From Vitellaria paradoxa (taxonomy: Eukaryota; Streptophyta; Magnoliopsida; Ericales; Sapotaceae): a DNA stretch of 64,000 nt. The stretch lies in assembly GCA_019916065.1 (NCBI GenBank), contig CM034239.1, positions 34,806,419 through 34,870,418 on the forward strand. Reading direction: 5' to 3'. The notes beneath the pieces were generated by a model that saw nothing but the letters and a program-made list of their open reading frames with translations, did not search any database and had not been told where the DNA came from. This document shows, one piece after another, positions 48,391 through 61,004 of this stretch; the stretch's first letter is position 1, and each line of letters begins with the position of its first letter. The position numbers were made by a program, and so were the translations under genes.

Positions 48391-49065
48391 ATGAGACTTT
48401 GTCCAAGTAGTGAGGCCTTTTTTTTTTGGTTAAGAAGGTTCCAAATTTAAAAAATATATATATATTTAATTATTTTAAATTTATCCATTCCCTACCTTTA
48501 ATACTTATTTTAATCTAAATAATTTTGAACTTATCTTAATTCACAGAGACAATCCATATCTATAGTATGGACCCGCTTAAGTCCCATGTATGAAAATTAT
48601 TGAAGCCCAATTTTTTTTCCCTTAGATCCTCAAATCATTTGATCCTTAATTTTATCCCCATAAATTTATAAAATATTTATTTTACTTTGAAATACTTCTT
48701 TCTTGTCTATTTAATTGATTAAATTTTGTTAAAATTTATTAGTTTAAAAAATGATTCAATATTAATTACAAATTGATAATTTAAAAGGTTAATATATATT
48801 ATTTTTTAATTGATTGGGGTAAATTCACGGTGCGTGATCTTGTAATTAAGACTAAAAACAGTAACAAATATTATATATCTTTAAGGGTAATTTTGTCATG
48901 GTATTACTAGATCCATTCATGGTAATGACAATTAATGAGGCACATACCAACATTTATAGTATTGTTCCCCATATACATATTTCAGTGCATCCACAACAGA
49001 TGTGCTTTTATGACATAATTTTTTCAATTATCACTCTTTTTTTTGGGTGGGGGAGTGGGTCAACC

Positions 49066-49372
49066 GGGTTCAAGGGGGCTGGACTGCAATGAAAAATCTA
49101 CTATATAGGCTGCAGTGGAAAATAAGAGTTGAGATCTTCTGTACTTTAATGATACGTGACCTTTCAGATCTTCTGTACTTTAATGATACGTGACCTTTCA
49201 CATTCTGTATTGATTGTGCCCAATCAAATTTTTTAAATTTCTATTTTTTTGAAAAAAATAATTTTAATTACATTAAATTAGAACCATTGGATTAAAGTGT
49301 AGAAAATCTCAACCTTTCATTTTCCACTGCAGTCCCTACAGTGAATTTTTTCACTGTAACCCCCTTGAACCC
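49066..49372. mobile_element. MULE-type MITE, copy B, in MATE intron 1
   Basis: Perfect 13-bp terminal inverted repeats GGGTTCAAGGGGG and CCCCCTTGAACCC, and a perfect 9-bp target-site duplication GGGTCAACC (49057-49065, 49373-49381). Inner ends carry CTGCAGTGGAAAA and its inverse. A 34-bp tandem duplication (49133-49166, 49167-49200) is internal. Related to copy A at 7591-7828. Confidence 0.9.
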
Positions 49373-50860
49373 GGGTCAACCTCACTTACTCCATTTATGG
49401 ATATTATTATAAACAATAACAATAATGAAAATAATAATAAATTTTTCTCAAGCAAGTAGTTGGACTTTGAAATAATTAAGCAACGAGAATTAGGGCGTGT
49501 TTGGAATGATAATAAGTGAGATAAGTTATAGATTCGTGATTCGTGCAGTAAAATAAAAAATAATAATTTTTAAAAATTTTCAAAATATTTTGACAAATCA
49601 AATGTAGTCCTAATTATGTACACGGTGGACACTTTAGAAAGAAGAAAAAAATCTGGGATAATTCATATACCTACAATATCATTATGCTAAAATTTATTAC
49701 TAAAACTTATTGTTAAGAAGAATTTCTCGAATGTTTATGGACTTATTTTTCAAATAATAATCTACTAATTAATATATTTATTTGTCACACGATGGTCATT
49801 TTCACATTATTCCAACAGTATATTGTAAAATCAACATCTCTTTGTCGGCGAGCACTAATATGGACGACAAAAGCAAAAACCTTCTTGACTTCAACCTCTG
49901 CTCAACCTCTAACCCGAATGGCTCCAATTCTAGCAAATCCTAAGCAGTGACTTAGACCCCACCTAGCACTTTTCTCCTGTTGATGTTTTTTTTTTTTTTT
50001 TTTTTTTGTGTAAAACCATGGTAGCCGAACAGGGCTTAAACAAAAATGTTATATATATATATATATATATTAAATAAAAATTTAAAAATATATAAATTAA
50101 AAAATAAGTATTTAAACAGTATGAATAGGACGAAACAATGACTGTCATTGCCATATTCGTTTTTTTTCCTATATAACACCTTAAATTGCTATACTTATCC
50201 CTATCATTAATATTTTTATATTTCTTTGAATGAGACGGATAAAATAGGTACTTGATTGTAATTTTGATATTATAAAAAATTATAATATCGTAATTCGTGT
50301 CATAAATAAAAATTTTAATTTTGAAAGAATTTGTAGAGTTTTGTTGAGGATAGAAGGGCTCCAAACACCAGGATATGGATAAAATGAAATTATTTTTGTG
50401 AACCAGATTAAAAATTAGTTTTAGATTAAACAGAAAGAGATTAATAAGCAAATATTAGGCAGGCTTTGAATGAAATAACGAAAAGAGAGTGTTGAGCAGG
50501 AAGAAGGGGAGAAGCAGAAGAGAATGGGTAGGAAGGAAGGTGTAGGAGGTACCATGAAAGCGAAGCCGCTGACGGTGGCCCACGAGTTGGCAAGGTTGGA
50601 CCCGGCGAGTTCGATTTCACCGAGGTGGCGAACATGACGGCGATGATAGGTATGAGGTAGTAGAAGACGTTGGTGAGAATCATAGGCAGCGAAAACAGCA
50701 CCTGCCTCTTCCCCTCTTCCAAATCCAGCACCTTTGTCCACCACCTCCCATCCTCATGACCTCCTCTCCTTCCGTCTGAATAAGCTATCAACGGACTACC
50801 GTCTACAGATTCTGAAACCATCCTATCGTTTCTAGACATTCCTCTCTATCTTTCCTCTTC

Positions 50861-50870
50861 CTTATAAATA
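50861..50870 (-). promoter_or_regulatory. Candidate TATA box of the MATE gene
   Basis: TATTTATAAG on the minus strand lies only about 22 bp upstream of the first ATG (50839). Transcription would then start near that codon, so initiation at the second Met (codon 7) is possible. Confidence 0.3.
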
Positions 50871-53562
50871 CGTGTTTACAAGCCGTTTGGTGTAATAAAA
50901 AGTTAACAAAAAATATAATAAAAATAAAAAATTATGATATAAAAATAATAAGTAATAAATTTTAATTAAAAAAATACCAAAATTAATTAAATTTAATAAA
51001 TTTTAATTCTACAAAATAAGACTCTAATAAAATAATAATAGATACGTTTAGGTGGTTGGTATGATAAAAAATAAAATAAATTATAAATTTATAATTTATA
51101 TAATAAAGTAAAAGATAATTTTTAAAACTTTACATCACTCCACACGAATCAGTGACAGTGACAGAAAGCGCACGTAGGGGCGAACCCCAAGGCAATAATG
51201 CAAAAGATAATTAGAGGGCTGACAGGAAAGTCCGCGCCGAAAATTCCTTATTTTAATATGGGGTAAACACCCTCACAATCACTCTAATTTTTGGGTTCGG
51301 GTTCGTCCAGTGTGTTAATAAATAAAATAAAATAAATTTCTAACCATCTTTATAAATTATTAAATTTTTTATTATATATTTATATATTTATATACATTTT
51401 TATTTTATTAATTTTAAAAATTTTAATATTTCATTAAAAAATCTAAAAAAAAATTAATCGAGTCATAAATTTTTTTAATAATCATATTTTTCGTATCGAA
51501 AATTTTTAAACGAATACCATTATCACTATTTTATATAATTTTGAATCTATGAGAACAGATTTGAAAAATCATTTCCATGGATTGTAACGTTGTACATCTC
51601 TAAAACATAATATTGGTATTGATTTTTAAATTGTGCGAACAGTTGTCTAAAACCGTTCTTATGATTTGATACTATCTATCTCTAAAAAATACTGTTTGAA
51701 AAAAAAAAATACTAACACCAAAATTAACTCAAAATTATATTTTATCTCAATTTATTTTTTTCTTAGTTTTTTACTATTCCAAACACACCCTTTATCAATT
51801 TTTTAATTTTTATAAATTTTATTACATTATATTTTTACATTAATTTTTATAATTTTTTATTTTTTGTCATTCAAATACTGTTACAGTGCATAACTAAGTG
51901 GTCAAAACAGAGCGTGGTCTCTAACTTAGTAAGTTAAGAGTTCTCTCATGTCCCTCATGATTCGAGTTCAAGCCTTTCCTCTCTCTTTATAAAAAGAAAA
52001 TTTACCTTTCAAAAAAATAAGTGGATCAAAACGGATTAGCGTTGATTTTTTTTTATGCCTGCTTGATAATTTAAAAATTAAAAGGGTCATATAAAATTTG
52101 GACAATTTGAATATAGTTATATTATTTAATTTAAAAATAGTATCAATTCATATATTAGAGCTCCGACCTTAATATCACGACCCAAAATTAATGTCAAAAC
52201 TTCTCCTCTAATGACAATGGCTGAGAGAATGGATCTCCACTGATACAAATCGCATTTCCATCACAGCCAGGTGACAGTGGAGGCCACTAAGTTCTCTGGA
52301 CAAGACGACAAGATTATATATATAATATATATATCGTATCCCTGTAGTAATCGGCGAATCGTGACCCAGGGCAGTTGTTGGCTGCATTTATATTGTCAAG
52401 CAGGCAACATTGACTTGCCGGTGAGGTAGTGGAATGGAACAAAAGGGTGGATCGTGATGGGTAGGTTTGGAGCGATAAACAATAATAATAATTGTGATTT
52501 TATAATCTATGTATTTAAATAAAAAATATTTTTAAAAATTTTTTAATATTTTTTATCTATTTTTAAAGTTTATGTATAAATATAAGGAAAAGAGATTACC
52601 ACTGCGCTATCTTAATTTATTTATTAAAATTACGTTTGACATGTTAAAAAAATATCAAAAAATTATTTATTTTTTAAAAATTATTATTTTTTATATCATT
52701 AGATAAAATACAAATTTATAAATTATTTTATTTTATCTTATTTTTTTATTACTTTAAAATAAAATCCTAAAGATATTCATATGAGACAGAGCATGTGACC
52801 GCTGAATATGACACGTGTACAGATCAATGGGTATGTTTGAAATTGTATAAAAGTGTATAAAATAAAATAAAATTATAAAAGTAAATATCTCGTAATTGTA
52901 TACAGTGAGTGAAAAATTTAAATTTTGTTATCTCGTAATTCATGTTTGTAAAGATTTATAAAATTTTATTTTATTTTGTTTTGCTACAAACGGAGCCAAT
53001 ATGGTGTGATATGATGTGATTGTAATACCTTCCCGCGAAATGTGAAAACCCAGACCCTACCATTCGTCGGGGTTCGATTGGTACAAGAAAGCTATCTTCA
53101 TTTCATAACTATTTATTTATTATTTTTGTCATATGTAGATTTTTTTACTTAAATTTAATTTTTTTTTAAATTATAATTTTTTAAATGTGTTAATTATATT
53201 TATAAAAAAAAATTTTAAAAATTCTCATTTATTTAAGTAAAAGTTATCTATTAAACTAAAAAAATAACGAAAAAATTAGTATTTTTTAACTTTTGTGTAA
53301 ACAATGTTAATTTTTTATTATTATTTTATTTTACAAATGTGATTGACACATTTAAAAATTATAATTTTTTAAAATAAAATTGAATTTTGATAAAAAAATC
53401 ATATAAAACAAAAAAAAAATAAAAAAAGTTAGAAACTACATTGAATCCAAATGAAGCCTCAGCCACAAAGTCTACGAAATATGACTCTTCGAGAATTGGT
53501 ACTTGAACTCATTTTCTCCTACTAGTCCGGAAAACAAGAAGGGGAACGGAAGAAAAAAATGA
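50871..53562. other. Intergenic, MITE-rich
   Basis: Contains sequences related to dispersed elements: 51045-51130 and 52825-52998 (GTTTG/AAAATAAAATAAAATTATA type, the latter closing CTACAAACGGAGCC), 51440-51790 (AACGG-core family, ending CTATTCCAAACACACCC) and 52630-52770 (inverse orientation). A box A-like TAACTAAGTGG at 51896 and GATTCGAGTTC at 51959 hint at another SINE. 51167-51235 and 52200-52440 are less AT-rich and unassigned. Confidence 0.4.
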
Positions 53563-54030
53563 TGTTATGATTTATTCTTTATCTTGGGTATTCCCAAATC
53601 AAGTTATAATTTTTCTTTAAAATAGTTCCTAAAATTATGTTTTTGAGATTTTTGTATAATTAAATATTTCTTCCCTTTAAAAAGTTCCTAAAATTATGTT
53701 TTGGATCCTTGTACAACCAGTTATTTCTTCCCTAAAGTAGTTCCATGTTGTGCAAAGTTTATATGTTTGAATTATTTTCATTTTAAAATATGTACAGAGA
53801 ATTACTCTACCTCTTCTAATTTTTCCTCTTTGTGAGTTAACGGTACATCACTCCTTAGCTGTTGAGGAGTTATTTATTTAATTGGGTATCGATATGCGGA
53901 TTAATCTTGTAGAATACCTTTCCATATCTATTGGGCATGTACGCATTGGATGAGTTGTAACAATGAGTTAAGGCAATAGTTCTTGTATAACAATTAAATT
54001 CACGTTAATACAAATAATGATGGTTACGAT

Positions 54031-56725
54031 TTTTTTTTTTTTTTGGTAATTAAGAATAATTTGGATCAATAGGAAAGAATTTATATTATCTTAAGAACAT
54101 AACCCTGTATAACAAAACATGTTTAGTTATAAAGAATATTTCCTAACTAATACAAATTCTAATATTTACATCAGAATACTTAATGACAAGTAGCTGAGAA
54201 ATTTCGATTCTAACTTCATGCCGGATATTCTTCTGGGGTCGGGGAAAAACCCGCAGCACGCTACTCATGGGTGCGGCACTGGTGAAGCCCGTCTCGTGGT
54301 CATAGCCGCAAAGAACCACGAGGAGGTAAACCAGCCTAGGCAAGCCCTGGTTGACCGGCTCAGCCGAGAAGACTGTTAGATGGCCCTCCACAATTAGAGG
54401 AAGAACTGTTCCCAAGAGAAGTCGAACCCGGAACCTATTGGTCCCAGGCCCTTCAGCCCGCCATCCGAACCAACTCGACTACCCCTTTCGGGGCTCATGC
54501 CGGATATTCTTGATAAGGTTAGGGATTGATAAAGAGAGCCTTTAAAAAACTCTTACATTTATTTTCTTTCAAATGTGTAGATCATAGTTGCCCAAACAAC
54601 CTTACAAATGGTATTGTGTCAACTTTTCCCACTGAATTCACCACGGCCCATGTGATTTCTTCCTTCCAAAGTTATGCAATTTTGGTAATAGAATATTTTT
54701 GTAGTATTGCTTTCCTTAATTTAGCTGAAAAGGGATATTGAAAGAATAGATGGTTTATATTCTCCATGGTATGCCCACACAAGACACAAAGTTTGTCTTT
54801 AGTAGTCAGTCTTCCCCTAATTACAAGCCATAAGATAAAGTTATGCCTAAAGATGTGATTAGAAAACGGAAGAATGCTATGCCATGTTACCTTTTGCCTC
54901 TTTTCCTTAAAGCTTCTCATATAGCTACAGATTTGTAGATTCTATCCTTGGAGGCAGGTCCAAATGAATTGGTCCGGTACTTGAGGATCTGGCAAATAAT
55001 TGGGAGGCATTTCCATTATAATCTCTCTAGGTTCCCATATGTTTAAATAAGACCATTGTCATTGCATATTGCTTATCATCTTAAAGACTTCAGCATCTTT
55101 TGTTAATCCAGCATCATATGCTATTCTGAGGGAATACTTAGGAATAAAGATAGCCTTTGGGATTCCAATTAGAATACCAAAGTGAAATAGATTTACCATT
55201 TCCCACCTTATATTTGGAGATTCTACTTGTTCTTTCCCAAGTTTGAGTAATTTCCTCCAATTCCAAGAGCAATCCAAAGGAAATTTGATTTCCCAAAAGC
55301 ATTTGCCCTTAAGGAGATTAGCTTTGCACCATTCAACCCAAAGGAAAAGACTTTGAGAACAGATTCCCTATAGGTGCCACATCATGGTAGCCTTATTCAA
55401 TTCGTGGATCTTCCTTAAGCTGAGACCCCCTTCATTTTTTGGTAGGTAGACTTTATTCTGAGTTACTTTGCTTCCCCCGTTTCTTTAACTTAGCTCCAGA
55501 CCAAAGAAATCTTCTTATAACTTGCTCTATGGAGTTACACACCTCCTTAGGAAGAATGAAGTGTACGCTCTAGTAAATTTGGATGCTGAACAAAATGGAC
55601 TTGACAAGGATCAATCTACCAGCATAGGAGAGGCATTTAGAAAACCAACTCATAACTTTCTTAGTGATCTTCTCAATTAGCTCTTTGCAGTCCTCATGCT
55701 TTAGTTTTGTGGAGATTAGTGAAATTCCGAGTATTTGACAGGCAATTCACCTAATTGAAAGCTAAGGATGGAGTAAAGGTGTTGCTTTTGATGCTGGTTG
55801 ATACTTGAGATGTAAATTTTGCTCTTTTGCTTATTAGGTTTAAGCCTTGAGTGTTTGTGAAACTCAAGAAGTGCCTCACGAATAAGTAGAAAGAAAAGCT
55901 CGTTTAGAGTGCACAAAAGAAACAAATCATTAACAAAACATATATGACTGATGTGGTGGTCAATGTATTTACAGTGATAATAAAATTCATTTTCCTCCAC
56001 CAGTTTGTTAAATAGTCGAGAGAAGAATTTCATTGTAAGGTGAAATAAATATAGAGAAAGTGGGTCACCTAGCGAAGACCTCTAGCACCTGGGAAGTAGC
56101 CTTCAGGAGCTCCATCTAATGACATAGAAAATTGAGGGGAAGTAATGCAAGCTTTAATCCATTCCCTGAACTTTGCTGGTAGGTTGAGAGTATGAAGAAT
56201 ATCAAGCAGAAGGTTCCAAGACACTAAATCAAATGCTTTCATCAAGTCTATCTTTATAACACTTCTAGGAGACAAGTTGTTCCTATGATAGTTTCTTATC
56301 AATTTATGCATAAGGAGAATTTGATCTAAGATGGATCTATTTTTGACAAATGTGACTTGTGAAGGGCTAATTACATAAGGCATTATCTTCTTGAGTCTGT
56401 TGACAATAATTTTGGAAATACATTTGTAGACAGTTGAACAGCAAGAGACAAGCCTGTAATCAGTGACCATATTTGGGTTTGGAACTTTAGTCACCAATGC
56501 TATAATTGTAGAGTTGGCCACCTTCAACAATTCACCTGAACAAAAGAATGCTTTGATTGTCTCAGTGAAATCACTCCCAACAATATTCCAAGCTTTTTTG
56601 AAGATGTGAGATGTAAATCCGTCAGGCCTTGGTGCCTTGTGGCCCGACATGGAGAAGAAAGTAGTCTTGATTTCATACTCAATAACCTCATAATCAATTG
56701 AATTGATTAAGTCGAAAGGGGGACC
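54031..56725 (-). mobile_element. 5'-truncated L1-type LINE
   Basis: Minus-strand reverse transcriptase: GHKAPRPDGFTSHIFKKAW, FVKNRSILDQILLMHKLI, VIKIDLMKAFDLVSWNLLL, then after a frameshift near 56070 the GDPLSLYLF region and HISHICFVNDLFLL. The catalytic F/YADD box is therefore FVND, with the first aspartate lost. Further on, 54920-54672 encodes the zf-RVT tail (FILWLVIRGRLTTKDKLCVL, NHLFFQYPFS). A T14 run at 54031-54044 is the poly(A) tail in plus-strand view. An 11-bp target-site duplication, ATGGTTACGAT, flanks it (54020-54030, 56726-56736). The 5' half is missing and a SINE interrupts the 3' UTR. Inactive. Confidence 0.85.
54233..54494 (-). mobile_element. tRNA-derived SINE inserted in the L1 3' region
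   Basis: Perfect 17-bp target-site duplication TCATGCCGGATATTCTT at 54216-54232 and 54495-54511. On the minus strand the head reads GGGGTAGTCGAGTTGGTTCG (box A-like TAGTCGAGTTGG), then GGTTCCGGGTTCGACTTC (box B-like GGGTTCGA). The body is 262 bp and GC-rich compared with its surroundings. It shows no poly(A) tail; the 3' end carries GGGTTTTTCCCC. Confidence 0.85.
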
Positions 56726-57599
56726 ATGGTTACGATGTTAGCAAATGACAAAAATGGACAATTTAATTATGTAATTTACTTTAGTATGTTGTTAATATTG
56801 AGATGTTACGGTAGCCTTGTTGAATCATGTTACATGCATTATGAGATGTATAATCATGATTAGTAGTATTATAGGACATATTTTTATATTGTGCATTGCA
56901 TATATAGTGAGTACATGTGTTTTAATGCTCATTCCCCTATAAATTTAGTTGTTGGTATTAAGGCGACATTGCTTGCAGGATCTACTGAATAGGAGATCTA
57001 GTTCTCTAATTCTTTTGTTTTTACTTCGTAATATTTTTATATATTCTTTTGGTACCTCAGATGTGAGTTCATGCTGTATATTATTTTTGTGATCTCTTGC
57101 CGAGATATGTTATATATTTATATAGCATACTACAATGGAGTTGTATCGGGGTAGGTTGAGCCCCAGTAGGATTTCTTTTGGAGCACTGTGCTAGACTGAG
57201 GCTTTATCTTGGAGCACCATGCCTTGTTGAGACTAAGGTTTTATTTTGTTACAATCTAGTTTTATCTATTTTCTCCTTGTTTTGCTCATGTTGTATTTAG
57301 CTCTAATTAATATAAGGTTTTGTAGTTTGAGTGTATGATTGCATATATTATAACACGCGTCCACATTCTGAAGTCATAAAATTCAGGGTGTGACATATAA
57401 ATTAAAAAAATAATAATTAATTAATTTATATAACAATAATATATGAGCTATTCGACTTAGGTGCACAAGAAAAAATTATCATCCGTCGTTGAGTTGAATC
57501 AATGAATTTCAAATTGGGTTCGCAAACCTATAGAATAAAATCAAATAGGGCTTATGATGATTGGGATACTGACAAGAAAAATACTCAAATCTTTACTTC

Positions 57600-59410
57600 A
57601 ATTTCTGTTTGGTAACATTTTTATTTTCTAATTTTTGTTTATATTTTTAAAATTTTATAAACTGGCAATAGAAATATATTTGTCAAATTTTTTTATATTT
57701 TTTTGTTTCTAAAAAAATGAGAAGTTAAATAGAAAATGTAAACAAAAAAAAGTAAAAAAAGTATTTTCACTTTTTTTTTGGTTACAAGCATTTTGACAAT
57801 GTTAACACTTTGCCAATTTCTATTACATCATATATTAAAATGAATTATTTTATTCAAATATATATTAAAAATTATTTAAAAAATATTATTAAATTAAATT
57901 AATTATCTGAATTAATATGTAATATATTTTATTATTAAAATAAATAAATAAATAAAATGATTAATTTAACTTGATTTAATTAATTTCATTAATAAAATAT
58001 ATAAATTATTTTAAATAAATAAAAAATTAATTATTTTATTTAAATATTATTTTAAGAAAAATATAATTAAATTAAATTTATTATCTAAATTAATATGTAA
58101 TATATTTTATTAATTTATTTTAATAAATAAATAATAATTAATTAATTAATTTGACTTAATTGATTTAATTAATGTAAAATATAAATTAATTAATTAGTAA
58201 TTATTAAATTAATAATTAAATTTATATTTTAATTTAATTAAACTTAAATTTAATAATTAATTTAATTTGATTAATTTAATAAATGTTAAATTATTTCATT
58301 AAATAATAAAATTAAATTAATAAACTAAGATTAACTTAATTTAATTTAATGATTAATTTTATTTAATCATTTTACTTATGGTGTGTTTGGCACACCAAAT
58401 TTTAGTAAAAATCTTTGAAAACCTCTGAAATTCCCTATACGGTTTTATTTATGTTCGCGTTTTCAAAATTTAAAAAAAAATTCAATTCCTTTTAAAAAAA
58501 AGTGAATAACTAGAATTCAGTTAATCAAATAGCAAAAATTTTTTCACCGTTCTCATCATGGATTCTCAAGCTACCGAAAGACACTCACTTTGACTATTTT
58601 TTGTGAGGTCGCAGAAACTGTTCCAATAGATTGTAGAAACCGTTCTGATGGATTCGCGTGACCAATTTTCGTTCAAATGGTTTCTACAATTAAAGTGCAA
58701 AGAAGTTATGACTGTCCAAATTTTAAATCCATCCAAACGGAAATCTAATCTGTCAGAACGAAAATTTTACTATTCATCTCCAAAAAATACGGTTTGAGAT
58801 ATATACACCAAATACAAAAAATTTTTTCAAATCACATTTTATCTCACTTTTTATCACTTCAAACTCACCCTTAATTTAAAATATGTTTTATTTTTAATTT
58901 GATTTAATTTATTTAATAATTAATTTAATTTAATTTATTTATTCGAATATGAAATATATTTTGTTTAATTTTTTTCGTAAATATAATAATTAAATTATTT
59001 AAATTTTTACGAAATATATTTTATTCAATTGTTTTCAATAATTAATATAATTAAATTATAATTAATATATTTTATATTTACTGAACTAAATGATATAATA
59101 ATTATATTTTATTCAATTATTTTTAATAAATAATATAATTAAATTATAATTTAATATATTTTATATTTATTGAATTAAATAATTTTTAGTAAATAATTTA
59201 ATTGATTAATTTAATTTAATAAAATTAATATGAAATATATTTTATTAAATTCAATTAATTTTTTAAAAACTAATGAAATTAAATATTTTATGAAAAAAAT
59301 AATAATTGTAAATAAAATTATATCTTTAAACGAAGTTTTAGTTTCCATTTTAAACAAAAAAAATGACAACGGAAAATGAAAAATAGAAAACATAAATAGA
59401 TAAAAAAAAA
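57600..59410. repeat. AT-rich dispersed element, copy 2
   Basis: Starts TTTGGTAACATTTTTATTTT and ends, inverted, in AAATAGATAAAAAAAAATGATAACG, giving an apparent terminal inverted repeat. Homologous to 4860-5910. Interrupted by a MITE at 58379-58875. The open frame on the minus strand near 59211-59393 is low-complexity and not called. Confidence 0.55.
58379..58875. mobile_element. AACGG-core MITE nested in the AT-rich element
   Basis: Starts GGTGTGTTTGGCACACC and ends TTATCACTTCAAACTCACCC. The interior carries AAACCGTTCTGATGGATTC, ATCCATCCAAACGG and CTGTCAGAACG. AT-rich element sequence resumes on both sides. Confidence 0.65.
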
Positions 59411-59757
59411 TGATAACGTTAGTTAATGGCGCTTAGTGAATGATCGCATGGAATGCCACTATTTGGTGATTTTTGTTGGAATTTAAAAGAAGTGCTAATG
59501 TCAGTTGAGTAAGACAAGTTAACAAATAAAAATAATTAATTTTTTATTTGATTGAGTTAGGAAATAAAATAAAATAAAATTATTTTTAATATACTTGATA
59601 ATAATATAAATATAAATAAATTTTATTTTAATCTTTAACATATTCTTTTATACCAAACTATATTTAAGTATTTTTGTCAAAATTTGTGAAGGTTTATTTC
59701 TAAAAGATAATTATATCTATTTAAATTATATATAAAAACGTAAGAACATGAATTTGT

Positions 59758-60132
59758 AATTCCACTCAGGTTTGTTTGGAGGATAAATAAATTAAAAAAA
59801 ATCAACTTTTAATGTTTTAACAAACATTAAAAGTTGTTAATAATCCTATGTAACAGGTTCTCATACATCAATTTTTTACTAAGTTGACGAGGGATATAAT
59901 AGTTTTTTCACTTTAATCTAACTCAAAAGTTACTAAAATTTTTACCAAACACAAAAAATTGTTAAAAATTACAAAAAATTTCTACTTGTTTTACTAAACA
60001 TTTAAAAGTTATCAAAAGTTATTTAAAAAATTATATTTGATTTATCAAATACACCAGAAATTTCACTTACTAACTTTTATCAAAAAAAATACCAAAAGTT
60101 AGCTAAAAATTGAAAATCCAAACAGCGCCTCA
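59758..60132. repeat. AAAAGTT-family MITE
   Basis: Opens GGTTTGTTTGGAGGATAAAT and closes AAAATCCAAACAGCGCC, with many AAAAGTTA.TAAAA and TTACCAAACAC motifs. Confidence 0.5.
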
Positions 60133-61004
60133 GTGGGGGGTGGGGGGAAGGAGTAAAATAGGATCTAAAGAATAATTTATGAATGCAAACAAACTTATTT
60201 TTATTTAAAATTAGGTAAGTGCTTTATACACATCATTTAATCTTTAAATAATATACTTTTAGGGAATTAATTAGTAAGACCTTATTTTATTTTATGTAAT
60301 ATATTATTCTTGTTTCCTAGTATGGCAAAATTTTCGTTATCTACACAATTTCTCATTATCCTTGTCACAGACAAACAATAATAAAATTCATTTATATTTA
60401 TATTTTTAACAAATATATTAAAATAATTTTTATTTATATTATTTTCTAATTTAAACAAATGAAAAATTAATTATTTTATTTATTTTTATGTATAAACTTC
60501 TCTTACTCACAAGACAGCAGCACTCCCTCAAAGCTCCAACAAAAGTCACCAAACAGTGGGGTGTCGAGCGACTTCAGGTGATGGAGTTCACCCCAGCTTT
60601 AGTCTTTAGCCCTCAATTCCGTAGTGCAACACACTCCATCAGCGTTCTCACAGTCCTATAAGATATTATTGAAATATTATTTTATTAAAATATAATTAAA
60701 AATACGTTAATGACAATTTTATATTTAATTAACTTCTTAGTAGGTATTTTCACTTAAAATAATAATTATACAAATTTTACATTATTCTTGTAACTAATTC
60801 TAATTGTATTTTTCTGACATAATAATATGACTTTTTAAAAAAGTCATTATTTTTAAACGGTAAGTTTAAAAATTACAGATCATATATTGCCGAAAAGATA
60901 TTTGAAAAATAAATCCAATCTTACTAGTCTGGTATGCTAAAACGGAATGTACAGAAAACGCAATGCGTCTGAAAAAAGTTCATATTTGATATGTGAGGGT
61001 GTGT
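60133..61004. other. Intergenic, nothing recognised
   Basis: AT-rich except for a 150-bp more balanced block at 60505-60660 (CTCCCTCAAAGCTCCAAC ... GTCGAGCGACTTCAGG) of unknown origin. Confidence 0.4.

Larger units (their letters stand above)
45576..50839 (-). pseudogene. DTX: MATE efflux transporter, ALF5/DTX19-like, three frameshifts
   Basis: MATE transporters export organic cations and toxic metabolites by proton antiport through 12 membrane helices; ALF5/DTX19 protects Arabidopsis roots (family knowledge). Seven exons with GT-AG junctions: 50839-50553, 48163-47621, 46765-46679, 46558-46502, 46389-46151, 46046-45928, 45720-45576 (TGA). Signatures in order are [31 protein letters not shown] text, [86 protein letters not shown] and GLWLGLI. 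Exon lengths agree with an intact gene except for three deletions: 4 bp near 50627 in exon 1, 2 bp near 48085 in exon 2, and 2 bp at 45699/45700 in exon 7. Exons 3-6 are open. Splice sites remain good, so decay is recent or the lesions are assembly errors. Intron 1 (2.4 kb) holds two MITEs. Confidence 0.85.
53563..57395 (+). mobile_element. LTR-like sequence split by an L1 insertion
   Basis: The segments 53563-54030 and 56737-57395 become contiguous when the L1 and one copy of its target-site duplication are removed, giving about 1.1 kb that starts TGTTATGATTTATTC and ends AATTCAGGGTGTGACA, the same type of terminus as the gypsy LTR at 35040-38678. No matched target-site duplication was found, so the left boundary is tentative. 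Confidence 0.4.

Noticed and set aside
50421..50744. 107-codon frame overlapping MATE exon 1
   Set aside because: It is the shifted reading of the MATE exon after the 4-bp deletion followed by intron sequence, not a separate gene.
56737..56745. TGTTAGC as the start of an LTR ending at 57395
   Set aside because: This point is explained by the L1 target-site duplication; the LTR-like sequence continues on the far side of the L1 at 53563-54030.
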